NCBI RefSeq assembly: GCF_016742955.1 | Contig: NZ_JABBYC010000015.1 | Location: forward strand, 1 to 64,000 | DNA: 64,000 bases | Source: Myceligenerans indicum | Lineage (GTDB): Bacteria > Actinomycetota > Actinomycetes > Actinomycetales > Cellulomonadaceae | Direction: 5' to 3' | Shown here: positions 33,193-41,954 of the stretch, in pieces | Numbering within the stretch: the stretch's first letter is position 1 | How the letters are laid out: the number at the start of each line of letters is the position of its first letter | Program-made: the position numbers and the translations under genes | The notes under the pieces: generated by a model | The model's input: only the letters and a program-made list of their open reading frames with translations | What the model was told of the DNA's origin: nothing | Database searches by the model: none

Positions 33193-34035
33193 CTAGTTCG
33201 CCCCGCCGGCAGACGTGTCCAGATGGCTGGGTACGCCGTCGCGTTCCGCCCGGAGAGTCGCGAGCTCGGTGCGGATCGCCCGAATCTCCGTCAGCAGCGC
33301 GGCGTTGGAGGCGTCGTCCTCCTTGTCGTGCTCGACCAGCTCCTCCTCCAGGCTCTCCATCCCGCTCACGATGACGGCGATGAAGAGGTTCAGCACCGCG
33401 AAGCTGACGATGAGGATGAAGAGGACGAAGAAGATCCAGGCGCCCGGCATTTCCGCCATGACGGCGTCTGCGATGTCGGGCCAGGCCTCACCGGTCATCA
33501 CCTGGAACAGGCTGAACAGCGTCGTCCCGAGGTTCCCGAAGTAGCCCGGAGCGATGTCCCGGAACAGCTTCGTGGCGATGACCGCCGACACGTACAGCAC
33601 GAGCATGAGCAGCGCGCCGACAGAACCCATCCCAGGCACGGCTGCCACGAGGCCGTTCACCACGCGCTTCATCGAGGGCACGGCGTTGACGACGCGGAGG
33701 GCGCGCAGGATCCGCAGCGCCCGCAGTGCCGAGAGCGAGTCGACCGAGGCCGGCACGAGTGCGATCCCGACGACGAGCAGATCGAAGATGCTCCAGGGAT
33801 CGGTGAAGAACTTCCGTCCGTGCGCGAAGATCCGCAGGCACAGCTCCACCACGAAGATCCACAGCATCACCGTGTCCACGCGCCGCAGCCACAGGTCGAC
33901 GGTCGGGTCGGCGATAGACGTCTCGACCCCGAGGACGAGCGCGTTGGCGACGATCACCATGAGGACAGCACGGCTGAACCAGGTCGCCTCGACAAGGTCC
34001 CTCACTCGTGTGCGTATCGCCTGCACGCGCCTCAC
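33193..34035 (-). CDS. Voltage-gated cation channel (NaChBac-type)
   Basis: 280 aa, one six-helix subunit that would form a homotetramer. S4 carries spaced arginines (LRALRILRALRVVNAVPSMK, about 104-123) and is followed by S5, a pore loop and S6. The selectivity filter is FQVMTGEAWPD with Glu183; sodium channels usually read TLESW, so Gly-Glu-Ala is a deviation that could change ion preference. The C-terminal 55 residues form an acidic neck and a coiled coil (ALLTEIRAIRTELATLRAER). GTG 34035 is preceded by AGGAAG. Neighbours do not hint at its role. Confidence 0.9.
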   Translation of the reverse strand: MRRVQAIRTRVRDLVEATWFSRAVLMVIVANALVLGVETSIADPTVDLWLRRVDTVMLWIFVVELCLRIFAHGRKFFTDPWSIFDLLVVGIALVPASVDSLSALRALRILRALRVVNAVPSMKRVVNGLVAAVPGMGSVGALLMLVLYVSAVIATKLFRDIAPGYFGNLGTTLFSLFQVMTGEAWPDIADAVMAEMPGAWIFFVLFILIVSFAVLNLFIAVIVSGMESLEEELVEHDKEDDASNAALLTEIRAIRTELATLRAERDGVPSHLDTSAGGAN

Positions 34036-34222
34036 TCCGTCTTCCTGCCTGTCATCGGTCCGTCGGCCACGCGAAGCCTAGCGTTCCGCAGGTGTCCGGC
34101 ATGGCAAGCCATAGTGAGATTTGCACCTCATGCCACGAATCGCCGTACAGACTGGGGCGAAAACGGTGGTTGAGTGCCAAGGTAGGTGCCGCAACACCAC
34201 TTCTTTCTGGAGGACCACCACC

Positions 34223-34486
34223 ATGCACTTCATCCCTCTCGTCATCCTCGGTCTGCTGGCCGGCGTCATCGCGCGCATCATCCTGCCGGGCAAGCAGAAG
34301 GGTGGCTTCTGGCTGACCCTGCTGCTCGGTGGGCTGGGTGCCGCGCTCGGTGTCTGGCTGAGCGACGTGATCTTCCACATCGCGCTCACGGCATTCTGGT
34401 CGTGGCAGTCCTGGCTGTTCGCGATCATCGGTGCGCTGATCGTCATCGGCGTCTTCGAGATGATCTTCAACCGGAAGAAGGCCTGA
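34223..34486 (+). CDS. GlsB/YeaQ/YmgE-family membrane protein
   Basis: 87 aa with three membrane helices. The family pattern is clear: LVILGLLAGVIARIILPGKQ then GGFWLTLLLGGLGAALGVWL and a C-terminal IGALIVIGVFEMIFNRKK. These transglycosylase-associated proteins are small envelope-stress proteins of uncertain biochemistry. GGAGG lies 9 nt before ATG 34223. Confidence 0.9.
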   Translation: MHFIPLVILGLLAGVIARIILPGKQKGGFWLTLLLGGLGAALGVWLSDVIFHIALTAFWSWQSWLFAIIGALIVIGVFEMIFNRKKA

Positions 34487-34547
34487 CCGGTGCCGGACGG
34501 CCGGGACCACTGACACGGGTGCGGGCCTGGGCCTACAGTGGGTGCGC

Positions 34548-35477
34548 ATGTCGCAGTGCGCTCCCCGGGCCCGGGCCCTCGCCGCGTCCGCGCTCTCCGT
34601 ACTCCTGTTCGTTGCCGGCTGCACGGCCGGGGACGACGGCGGGAGCGTGTCCCGGCTCCCTCCCGTACCCGGCGACGTCGCCGCGGACCTGACCGTCACG
34701 CTGCAGCAGTCGCGCCTCGACTACGCGGATCGCGTGGTCGAGATCGAGGTGGTGAACGGGTCCGGCACCGACCTCGTACTGCTCGGCGGCACCCTCGAGA
34801 GCGGGAGCTTCGGCCCCTCGGCCGAGACGGCGAAGCGACCCTTCCTCGCCCAGACCCTTGCCGTGGGCGGGCGACGAGGCGTGTACGTCGAACTCGGTGA
34901 GCCCGTCTGCCCGCCCGGGCCCGACGGGGACGCCGTCGTCGGCCCCGAACCGCACGCCGAGGTGGTCGTGGCGCTCGGGCGCCGTGACACGCACGGCGAG
35001 CCGACCACCCTCGACGTCCCGATCTCCGACCCCGGCGGTCACCTGGCCCGCAACCTCGAAGAGGACTGCGCGGCCGCGGCCGTCGCCTCCGGCCTCACGC
35101 TCACCCAGGGCGCCGCCGTGCGCACCGAACGCCGTGAGGGAGAGAACATCGCGGTCATCACCCTCTCGGTGGAACGGGTCTCCGGCGGTCCCGACGTCAG
35201 GATCACCCGCATCGACGGTTCCACCCTCATCGATCCGATCGGTGGAACGGCATGGACCTCAGGGGCGCTGTCCGGGCAGGACGATGGCGTCCTCGAGCTC
35301 CCGTTCGTGCCCGAGCGGTGCGACCACCACGCCGTCGCCGAGGACAAGCGAGGCACCTTCCTGCCGGTGCATGCGACGGTGAACGGCGTGGCCCAGTACG
35401 TCGTGTACGTCCCGATGCCCGATGACGCGAAGCGTGACCTCTTCGAGTACATCGCGGACTACTGCGACTGGTCGTGA
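34548..35477 (+). CDS. Secreted lipoprotein, unknown
   Basis: 309 aa. The signal peptide ends at a lipobox (LSVLLFVAGC), so the mature protein is lipid-anchored outside the membrane. The rest looks beta-rich: LTVTLQQSRLDYADRVVEIE and repeated short strands, with two conserved-looking Cys (GEPVCPPG, VPERCDHH) that could form a disulfide. I recognise no family. TACAGT lies 8 nt before the ATG, suggesting a leaderless message. It converges on trkH 45 bp downstream. Confidence 0.68.
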   Translation: MSQCAPRARALAASALSVLLFVAGCTAGDDGGSVSRLPPVPGDVAADLTVTLQQSRLDYADRVVEIEVVNGSGTDLVLLGGTLESGSFGPSAETAKRPFLAQTLAVGGRRGVYVELGEPVCPPGPDGDAVVGPEPHAEVVVALGRRDTHGEPTTLDVPISDPGGHLARNLEEDCAAAAVASGLTLTQGAAVRTERREGENIAVITLSVERVSGGPDVRITRIDGSTLIDPIGGTAWTSGALSGQDDGVLELPFVPERCDHHAVAEDKRGTFLPVHATVNGVAQYVVYVPMPDDAKRDLFEYIADYCDWS

Positions 35478-35522
35478 CGCCGGGGCCGGCAGGTTCCCGG
35501 ACCCCGTACGCACTCCCCGGTC

Positions 35523-36905
35523 TCAGCCGATGATCGGCGCGCTCTCGGGCATCCGGTAGAGCCGCTGCCGACTGCGCAGGGCGAGTGCCGCGCCCAGCGT
35601 GATCGGCCCGAGCCGGCCGACGAACATCAGCGGGACGAGCGCCAGCTGGTTGAACCAGGGCAGGTCGGCGGTGATCCCGGTCGACAGCCCGGTGGTGGTG
35701 AACGCGGAGGTGACCTCGAAGAGGATCTCCGCCACGCTGATCCCGGGTGTCGTGGCCGTGATCCACAGTGTCGGGACGATGATGATCGCGACCCCGAGGA
35801 GCGCGACCGTGAGTGCCTGGCGCTGCGTTGCGGGTGCGATCCGGCGGTCGAAGATGTTGGCGTCGGGCTCTCCGCGCAGCTCGGACCAGATGACCACGCC
35901 GAGCACCGCGAAGGTGGTGACCTTGATCCCGCCGGCGGTGCCCGCCGATCCGGCGCCGATGAACATCAGGATGATCGTGCCGAGCCAGGTCTCGTGGTGC
36001 ATCTGCGAGGTGTCCAACGAGTTGAACCCGGCGGTGCGCGGCATGACAGCCTGCGTGAATGCCGACAGGATCTTGTCGCCGGGGCTGAGCGAGGCCATGG
36101 TCGCCGTGTTGTCACCCTCGGCGGCCAGGAAGAACAGCGTCGAGCCGACGAGCAGGACGGCCGTCATCCACAGCGTGATCCGGGTGTGCGTGCTCCAGCG
36201 CCGCGGCCGCCGGCGGGCGCGGAGCGCGCGGGCCACCTCGGCGATCACGGGCAGGCCGATGCCACCCACGATGACGGCGAAGCTGATCGGGAGCGACACC
36301 CACGGGTCGCCGACGAAGCCCATGAGAGAGTCGCTGAAGAGCGAGAATCCCGCGTTGTTGTAGGCGGAGATCGCGTGGAACGCCCCCTGCCACAGGGCTG
36401 TCCCCCACGGCATGTCGTAGGTGATCGCGAAGCGTGCGACGAGGATCACCGCACAGATGCCCTCCACGACGACGGCGATCTTGATCACGCGCGTGAGCAC
36501 GCCTCGGACGTCGCCGAGGCCGACGCTCCGCGTCGAGGCGGCCGCAACGAGGCGCGAGCTCAGGTCCAGCCGGCGTGTCAGCAGGATGCCGAGCAGGGAC
36601 GCCAGGGTCATCACGCCGAGTCCGCCGATCTGGATGAGCACGGCGATCACGGCCTCCCCGAAGCCCGACCAGAACACCGCGGTGTCGGTGACCACGAGCC
36701 CCGTGACGCACGTGGCGGAGGTCGCCGTGAACAGCGCCTCGACGAACGTCGCGCGGGCGCCCTCGGTGGCGATCGGCAGTGAGAGCAGGATCGTCCCGAC
36801 GGCGATGGTGGCCAGGAATCCGAGGGTGACCACCTGCCCGGGGCGACGGCGCAGCGATGCCGCGCTGCTCACCTCCCGCGAGGGCCGGGACTTGCTGTAT
36901 CGCAC
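35523..36905 (-). CDS. TrkH/KtrB-type potassium transporter
   Basis: 460 aa. Four selectivity-filter-like P loops are visible: FTATSATCVTGLVV, FHAISAYNNAGFSLF, MPRTAGFNSLD and FEVTSAFTTTGLSTG, the SKT-transporter pattern. About ten membrane helices. The TrkA/KtrA nucleotide-binding partner is not in this window and must be supplied elsewhere. GTG 36905 is preceded by TAGAGT at 7 nt (leaderless). It lies downstream of a c-di-AMP-controlled wall hydrolase gene, and c-di-AMP often controls potassium uptake, but the 21-bp hairpin between them argues against co-transcription. Confidence 0.92.
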   Translation of the reverse strand: MRYSKSRPSREVSSAASLRRRPGQVVTLGFLATIAVGTILLSLPIATEGARATFVEALFTATSATCVTGLVVTDTAVFWSGFGEAVIAVLIQIGGLGVMTLASLLGILLTRRLDLSSRLVAAASTRSVGLGDVRGVLTRVIKIAVVVEGICAVILVARFAITYDMPWGTALWQGAFHAISAYNNAGFSLFSDSLMGFVGDPWVSLPISFAVIVGGIGLPVIAEVARALRARRRPRRWSTHTRITLWMTAVLLVGSTLFFLAAEGDNTATMASLSPGDKILSAFTQAVMPRTAGFNSLDTSQMHHETWLGTIILMFIGAGSAGTAGGIKVTTFAVLGVVIWSELRGEPDANIFDRRIAPATQRQALTVALLGVAIIIVPTLWITATTPGISVAEILFEVTSAFTTTGLSTGITADLPWFNQLALVPLMFVGRLGPITLGAALALRSRQRLYRMPESAPIIG

Positions 36906-36963
36906 GAACGCGACTCTAGTCGCGTCCGGGCCGCGCGCGAGCGACGGCTACCGGGTAACTGCC

Positions 36964-37014
36964 GAGCGCCGCGGGCGCCGTCGGGCTCGGAAGCCGACGG
37001 CGCCCGCGGCGCTC
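36964..37014 (-). terminator. 21-bp perfect hairpin after NlpC/P60 gene
   Basis: Arms 36964-36984 and 36994-37014 are exact complements over 21 bp with a 9-nt loop, among the longest inverted repeats in the window. It lies 33 bp downstream of the minus-strand NlpC/P60 stop. There is no U-tract, which is common for actinobacterial hairpin terminators. Confidence 0.7.
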
Positions 37015-37046
37015 AAGGTGTCGTTCGCGCGCTGGAGGCGACGGTG

Positions 37047-37769
37047 TCAGATCACGCGGATGAAGACCGGGTTGGTCTGCCACATCTCCGTGTAGCGTCC
37101 GGGGAGCCCGGCCTGGTACCACTCCATGATCATGCCGTTGCCCGCGTACAGGGCGACGTGGCCCGGGGTCCACACGATGTCACCCGGCTGCGGGTAGGAG
37201 ACCTGGTAGCCGCTGTTGAGCAGTGCCGACGACGAGTGCGGCAGCGCGATGCCGTACAGGCCGTACACGTACTGGATGAACCCGGAGCAGTCGAAGGCCC
37301 CGGGGGTGGAACCGCCCCACACGTACGCACCGGCGAGGTAGTTGTACGCCGTGTTCGTGATCTTGATGTTCAGCGGCGTGGGCGGGGGCTCGGGGGCGGG
37401 AGTGACCTCCACGAGACCCTCGATCTTGGTGGCCCCGTCAGCGGTGACGGTGGCGCCCTCCACGTCGAGCTTGACGTTGTGCCCGACCGAGACGGTCGGG
37501 CCTTGCTTGACGGCCTGGCCGGCGGTCTCCTTCAGGGCGTCAAGGTTGAGACCGTCCATCTTCGCCGCCGTCTTGACGTCGCTCGAGGCCGGAGCCGCAT
37601 GCGCGGTCGTGGCGAACGTCGAGACGAGAACGCCGCCGGCGGCAACCGCCAGGGCACCGCGGCGGGCTGCCGTGCCTGCGTTCTCGGATGCGCTGCGCGC
37701 GATGACTGTGAGTGGGGTTGTGGCCTTGCGGTCCGCGCGATGGCGGCCGCGCTGGGTGGCGTTGGACAC
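37047..37769 (-). CDS. Secreted NlpC/P60 peptidoglycan hydrolase
   Basis: 240 aa from GTG 37769, AGGAGA 5 nt upstream. An N-terminal Arg-rich region and signal-like segment (GALAVAAGGVLVSTFATTAHA) precede a linker and the NlpC/P60 domain: catalytic Cys in GAFDCSGFIQY, His in WTPGHVALYAGN. It should cut D-Glu-meso-DAP type bonds in cell-wall peptides. The c-di-AMP riboswitch ends 12 nt upstream of its start, tying it to osmotic and wall homeostasis. A paralog lies at 39163. Confidence 0.92.
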   Translation of the reverse strand: MSNATQRGRHRADRKATTPLTVIARSASENAGTAARRGALAVAAGGVLVSTFATTAHAAPASSDVKTAAKMDGLNLDALKETAGQAVKQGPTVSVGHNVKLDVEGATVTADGATKIEGLVEVTPAPEPPPTPLNIKITNTAYNYLAGAYVWGGSTPGAFDCSGFIQYVYGLYGIALPHSSSALLNSGYQVSYPQPGDIVWTPGHVALYAGNGMIMEWYQAGLPGRYTEMWQTNPVFIRVI

Positions 37770-37780
37770 CGTGTTCTCCT

Positions 37781-37982
37781 ACCGCCTACGAAGTGAGCTG
37801 TCGGGTTCGGGTGGGAGATACTCACCCGGCCGAGCAGATGTGGGGGTTCTGCCCGGCTTCACCCCAAGGACATCGACCCCTCGGAAGCCTGCGGCTTCCG
37901 CTGGTTCGTCGCCCGGAGATGGTTCCCCCGTCCCTGCCATGGTCAGCCTGGGCACGATGCGGTGGCAGGGCTCGGCGTCCGC
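37781..37982 (-). promoter_or_regulatory. c-di-AMP riboswitch (ydaO/yuaA type)
   Basis: Minus-strand elements in order: GACGCCGAGCCCTGCC, AGGGACGGGGGAACC, TTGGGGTGAAGCCG, CACCCGAACCCGACAGCTCA and TCGTAGGCGG. This is the ydaO motif, which binds cyclic di-AMP and usually lowers expression. It directly precedes the NlpC/P60 gene, the most common actinobacterial target. From 37983 to 38151 I see only the promoter region of the divergent membrane protein. Confidence 0.9.
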
Positions 37983-38151
37983 CTCGTGACTTCACCCGTT
38001 CGGGCGAAGCGAGACTCAAGGTACACACCTTCGGCGAAAAAGTCACGAACGTGTCACGCACAGCGGGAATCGGCGTAGTATGGCCGTTTTTGCCGGAGAT
38101 TTCACCCGCTCTGGCGACACCTGTCACGCGTGTTCCGCTACCGTGCGCGCC

Positions 38152-39105
38152 ATGTCCAACGGCGCGACCGACACAGTGACCGAAACGCTCACGTCGAACG
38201 ATCTGCCCGCCCGGGTCTCCGGGTGGTGGATCCTGCCGATCAGCGCCGTGGCGTGGTGGGCCATCGGATTCCTCCCGTGGATCCTGCACGAGATCGCCCG
38301 GGCCGTGGGACTCCGGCCGGCGTCGCTCGAGGAGATCAACGCCTTCACGCCGATACCCCTCGCAGCCGAGGACGTCGTCGCCTCCCTGGTGACGATGAGT
38401 GTCATCGGGGGCGTCCTGGCCGGTGCGAGCGCGCGGCTCGCGCGGCACCGCGGCGGCGGGGCCGTCGCCGCGGTGTGTGGCACCCTGCTGGCCCTCGCCG
38501 TCGCGGGCGGAGCCGCTTGGCTGCAGGTCAACGCCGCCGCCGGCGCCGACGACGCCAAGGCGGACGCACTGCTCGCCATCGCGGTGGGCGGCACGCTCGT
38601 GGGCCTGGTTCTCGGCCTTCTGGTGGCGCTCGCGCCCGCACCGGTGCGGGCCGCCGCATTCGCGCTGCCGGTCGTGCTGGCGGACGGGTGGATGTGGGGG
38701 TTGCTGCCCGGGCACACCGCCGTGCCCCAGGGGACCTGGTGGGTCTTCGCCGTGGTGCTGGGCGTGGCGCTCGGGCTGGGTGTGGACCGGAACCCTCTGC
38801 AGATGCTCGGCTGGCTGCCCGCGGCCGGGCTGGTATGGGTGCTGCAGGCCTCTGCCGCCGTGCTCGACGCGGTCAGCGGGTACTTCGAGCCCGGGGCGGC
38901 GCCGCTGTCGATCCCGGTGGTGCTGGACGCGGCCGTGGAACCGCTGCGTGCGACCACGTTCTCGGCTGATGGACATGACCTCGGTGGATGGGTGGTGGGG
39001 CTGCTGCTCGGCGTCGCCGTCGCCGGGTTGCGCCTGACGCGTGGGGCCGAGGAGGAGGATGAGGACGAGTTCGACGAACTGCGTGCCTTCGCGCCGAGAC
39101 AGTGA
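38152..39105 (+). CDS. Polytopic membrane protein, unknown
   Basis: 317 aa with about eight membrane helices, including WWILPISAVAWWAIGFLPWI and several Ala/Val/Gly-rich segments. The C-terminus is strongly acidic (EEEDEDEFDEL). No transporter or enzyme motif is recognised. TACCGT lies 7 nt before ATG 38152. It is transcribed divergently from the riboswitch-controlled NlpC/P60 gene and converges on the paralog, so it sits between two wall hydrolases, which hints at an envelope role. Confidence 0.68.
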   Translation: MSNGATDTVTETLTSNDLPARVSGWWILPISAVAWWAIGFLPWILHEIARAVGLRPASLEEINAFTPIPLAAEDVVASLVTMSVIGGVLAGASARLARHRGGGAVAAVCGTLLALAVAGGAAWLQVNAAAGADDAKADALLAIAVGGTLVGLVLGLLVALAPAPVRAAAFALPVVLADGWMWGLLPGHTAVPQGTWWVFAVVLGVALGLGVDRNPLQMLGWLPAAGLVWVLQASAAVLDAVSGYFEPGAAPLSIPVVLDAAVEPLRATTFSADGHDLGGWVVGLLLGVAVAGLRLTRGAEEEDEDEFDELRAFAPRQ

Positions 39106-39162
39106 GGACGGCCGTGCGGCCGGCGGCTCGCCGTCCCGGCGCGAAGGCCGGCAGGTTCCGGA

Positions 39163-39906
39163 TCAGACGACCCGGATGAAGGTCGGGTTGGACTGCCACA
39201 TCGAGCGGTAGCTCAGCGGGGTGCTGTAGCTGACCGCTTCGACCACCATGCCGTCGCCGGCATAGATGGCGATGTGCCCGGGCGTCCAGACGAGGTCCCC
39301 CGGCCGTGCGGCCGACGCCGACACGACCGTGCCCGCGCCGCGCAGCGCCGACGACGAGTGCGGGAGCGCCACGCCGACCTGGGCGAAGGCGTACTTGACG
39401 AGTCCGGAGCAGTCGAAACCGCCGGGGGACTCGCCTCCGTAGACGTAGGGCGTGCCGACGAACTGCATGGCGATCGACACGGCTCGCGCGCCGATCGAGC
39501 TGTTCCGGGCAGGGGCCGGCGCCGCCGCGGCGGGCTGTGCGGCGGGCTGTGCCGCGGGCCGCGGCGCCGGTGCCGGTTCTGGCTCCGGTGCCGGCTTCAC
39601 CTTGACCACGGCAGCCGTGAGGTCGAGGCGGGCATCCGGTGCCACCCTCACCGCCGGTGACGTGTCCGCCGGGGCGTGCGCGGCGTTCAGGGCGTCGAGA
39701 TCGAGCCCGGTGACGCGCTCGTGGTGGGCGTTGCCCTCTGGAGCGGCGGCTGCCGTGCTGGACAGCGTCGTCGCGATGATCCCCGATGTCGCGGCCACGA
39801 GCGCTCCCTTGCGGGCTGCGTCGGCCGCGGTCTTCGACAGTGCAGTAAGCGGGGTGTTGGGAGCGTGGTCGGCGCGGTGTCGACCGCACCTGACGTTGGT
39901 ACTCAC
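39163..39906 (-). CDS. Secreted NlpC/P60 peptidoglycan hydrolase (paralog)
   Basis: 247 aa from GTG 39906, chosen by GGAGA 7 nt upstream. The leader has the same RHRAD-TPLT-A pattern as the protein at 37047, then a signal segment, an Ala/Pro-rich spacer (PAPEPEPAPAPRPAAQPAAQ) and the NlpC/P60 domain with Cys in GGFDCSGLVKY and His in WTPGHIAIYAGD. The two end almost identically (MWQSNPTFIRVV versus MWQTNPVFIRVI). Unlike its paralog it has no c-di-AMP riboswitch in the 296-bp upstream region. Confidence 0.92.
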   Translation of the reverse strand: MSTNVRCGRHRADHAPNTPLTALSKTAADAARKGALVAATSGIIATTLSSTAAAAPEGNAHHERVTGLDLDALNAAHAPADTSPAVRVAPDARLDLTAAVVKVKPAPEPEPAPAPRPAAQPAAQPAAAAPAPARNSSIGARAVSIAMQFVGTPYVYGGESPGGFDCSGLVKYAFAQVGVALPHSSSALRGAGTVVSASAARPGDLVWTPGHIAIYAGDGMVVEAVSYSTPLSYRSMWQSNPTFIRVV

Positions 39907-40202
39907 CACTGGTTCTCCGAATCGCACCTAGGGTCTCCGGGCACCGCGTACCACTGGTCCGCGGCTACCCGTGGCTACGTCGTCCTATGACGCAACGAGT
40001 CGACGCTAGGTGAAGAAATCGTGCTTGTCTCGACCAGGGATGTGGTGACACGGAATAACTTGACAAGGTCGGGTCTGGAACTTTTCGACGGTGCTCGACA
40101 CGCAGGTCGGGTCGGGCATTTCGCGCGAGTCGCGCGGCGGTGAGCGCGAGAAGTTTCGGTTCGGCACCGGTCTGTCGGCGTGTCGCGGCCTACATTTCTG
40201 AG

Positions 40203-40982
40203 ATGAACCGGACAGCCAAGATGAGGCGTTCCCTGACCCGTATCCGACATTCAAGGTTTGTCGTACCAGGAGCCGCCGCAGTCCTTGCCGCCGTCCTGGC
40301 GATGCTGGTCGCCCAGGGCGTGCTCTGGCCCAACCGCCTGTTCGCCGCTCGCTACGACGTCCACGGGATCGACGTCTCGCACCACAACGGAGACATCGAC
40401 TGGGACCGGGTCGCCGCGCAGGACATCGACTTCGCCTACGTGAAGGCCACGGAAGGCTCGGCGCACACCGACGAACTGTTCACCGAGAACTGGGTCCGCG
40501 CACGGGAGGCAGGACTCGCGGTCGGTGCCTACCACTTCTTGAGCTTCGAGAGCTCGGGAGAGGACCAGGCGGCGAACGTCGTCGGCACGGTGCCCTCGGC
40601 CCCGGACGCCCTGCCGCTCGTCGTCGACCTGGAGCCGTACGGCCCGTTCACCGGGAACCTGCCGCCGGCGGGCGAGGTCCGAGCGATCCTGGACCCGCTG
40701 CTCACGGCGCTCGAGGACCACTACGGGCAGCCGCCGGTCATCTACACCACGCGTGAGGCGTACGACGCCTACCTCGCGGGAAGCTACCGGCGTAACCCGG
40801 TGTGGATCCGGGCGGTCGCCCTGCCGCCGCGTCTCCCCGACGGGCGGGCGTGGACGATCTGGCAGTACTCACATCGCGACACGCTCGACGGCGTCGGACA
40901 GGACGCGGGTGCGGAACCGTACGTCGACATGAACGTCATCGACGGTACGCTCGCGCAGCTCAGAGCGGATGCGGGCGAGTAG
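40203..40982 (+). CDS. GH25 lysozyme, membrane-anchored or secreted
   Basis: 259 aa from ATG 40203; TACATT at 6 nt suggests a leaderless mRNA. An N-terminal signal-anchor (VVPGAAAVLAAVLAMLVAQG) leads to a glycoside hydrolase 25 barrel: GIDVSHHNGDIDW with Asp57, AYVKATEG with Glu84, VVDLEPYG with the catalytic Asp142/Glu144 pair, and WTIWQYSHR near the end. It cleaves the beta-1,4 bond between MurNAc and GlcNAc. Together with the two NlpC/P60 genes it forms a small wall-hydrolase neighbourhood. Confidence 0.93.
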   Translation: MNRTAKMRRSLTRIRHSRFVVPGAAAVLAAVLAMLVAQGVLWPNRLFAARYDVHGIDVSHHNGDIDWDRVAAQDIDFAYVKATEGSAHTDELFTENWVRAREAGLAVGAYHFLSFESSGEDQAANVVGTVPSAPDALPLVVDLEPYGPFTGNLPPAGEVRAILDPLLTALEDHYGQPPVIYTTREAYDAYLAGSYRRNPVWIRAVALPPRLPDGRAWTIWQYSHRDTLDGVGQDAGAEPYVDMNVIDGTLAQLRADAGE

Positions 40983-40992
40983 CGTCAGTTGC

Positions 40993-41009
40993 CGACGGCA
41001 GGGCCGTCG
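40993..41009. terminator. Short hairpin between convergent genes
   Basis: CGACGGC (40993-40999) pairs with GCCGTCG (41003-41009) over a 3-nt loop, in the 40-bp gap between the lysozyme and the convergent gene ending at 41023. Confidence 0.4.
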
Positions 41010-41022
41010 CGGTCCGCGGCTC

Positions 41023-41487
41023 TCAGGGGAGCACGTCCCGGATGTCCGCGAGGAGGGGCTTGAGGAGTGTGGTGCGGCGGGTCCGGACCACGTTCTCCGT
41101 CACTGTCGCGATGCGTTCGAGCAGCGCGAGCGACGTGGTCAGGCGCGGGTCCGGGGCGGGCTGCGGCACACGCCGGCCCGTGCCGGCCAGCGTGCCGGAC
41201 CACCGCTCCGCGGCTCCCGTGAGCATAGACGCGAGGTCGTCACGCTCGACCGGGCGCGCAGACATCGCGTAGGCGATCGCGGCACGGTGCAGGCTGTTGC
41301 GTGCCTCTCCGACGCGGCGCCCTTCGCGCGCCTTCTCGAAGAACCCGCCGGCGCTCGCCCGCGCGAGTACCGGCTGCAGTGCAGGGCTCTTCTCGATGAC
41401 GATCGGGCGTGGATCCAGCGGTACCTCGAAGCGGAGCCCCGCAGGGACGTCGGTGCCGGCCAATGACAGCTCTGGGGCGGTCGTCAT
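41023..41487 (-). CDS. Hypothetical protein, unknown
   Basis: 154 aa from ATG 41487 with AGGA 8 nt upstream. The protein is mostly helical (NSLHRAAIAYAMSARPVERD, TTSLALLERIATVTENVV) with an N-terminal beta-like part (LRFEVPLDPRPIVIEKS). No membrane segment, signal or motif is recognised. It is 179 bp downstream of the bare region-2-like protein on the same strand and may be co-transcribed. Confidence 0.6.
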   Translation of the reverse strand: MTTAPELSLAGTDVPAGLRFEVPLDPRPIVIEKSPALQPVLARASAGGFFEKAREGRRVGEARNSLHRAAIAYAMSARPVERDDLASMLTGAAERWSGTLAGTGRRVPQPAPDPRLTTSLALLERIATVTENVVRTRRTTLLKPLLADIRDVLP

Positions 41488-41666
41488 GGGTTCGTTCCTG
41501 TTCTCGCGCATTCCGTGTTGCCCGTTGACAGGGGGTCTACCAAGCAGCGCCGCCGATCGCCCGGAGACGCGCCGTCGGCGCGGACGGTGTCGCGATCCTG
41601 CGTTGGACGCAACCGGGGGTCCGCGCGGGTAGTGCTCCCGTCGCGACGCTACCTCCGGCTCGGCCG

Positions 41667-41954
41667 TCACGCGTCCGCGCCGGGCATGTCGTCGTCCGTG
41701 GCCTTGTCCACCTGGCGCGACGCGGCGAGGATCGTCTCCCGAAGCATGGCCAGCGCGGCATCGACCGCCGCCTCGCACCAGACGTCCGCGGGGCGGTCCA
41801 CGGCACCGTCGGCCACGATGCGCGCGCAGAGCGCTGCCAGCCCACGGCTCGCGGCGGCCTCGGGATCGACGAAAGGCACGCGCCGCCCGACCGTGTGGAC
41901 GACGGCGCGGCGGTGTGCGGCCCAGGAGGCGGAATCCATCAGGTGTGTCGTCAT
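41667..41954 (-). CDS. Bare sigma-region-2-like module protein
   Basis: 95 aa from ATG 41954 (GAGG 3 nt upstream); ATG 41939 is an alternative. HRRAVVHTVGRRVP, then FVDPEAAASRGLAALCARIV and GAVDRPADVWCEAAVDAA, follow residue by residue the N-terminal module of the proteins at 29885 and 30871, especially GAVDRP and the A-A-x-D-A-A helix. It lacks the HTH, the ZAS zinc module and any membrane helix. It may be a degenerate paralog or a small partner protein. Confidence 0.65.
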   Translation of the reverse strand: MTTHLMDSASWAAHRRAVVHTVGRRVPFVDPEAAASRGLAALCARIVADGAVDRPADVWCEAAVDAALAMLRETILAASRQVDKATDDDMPGADA

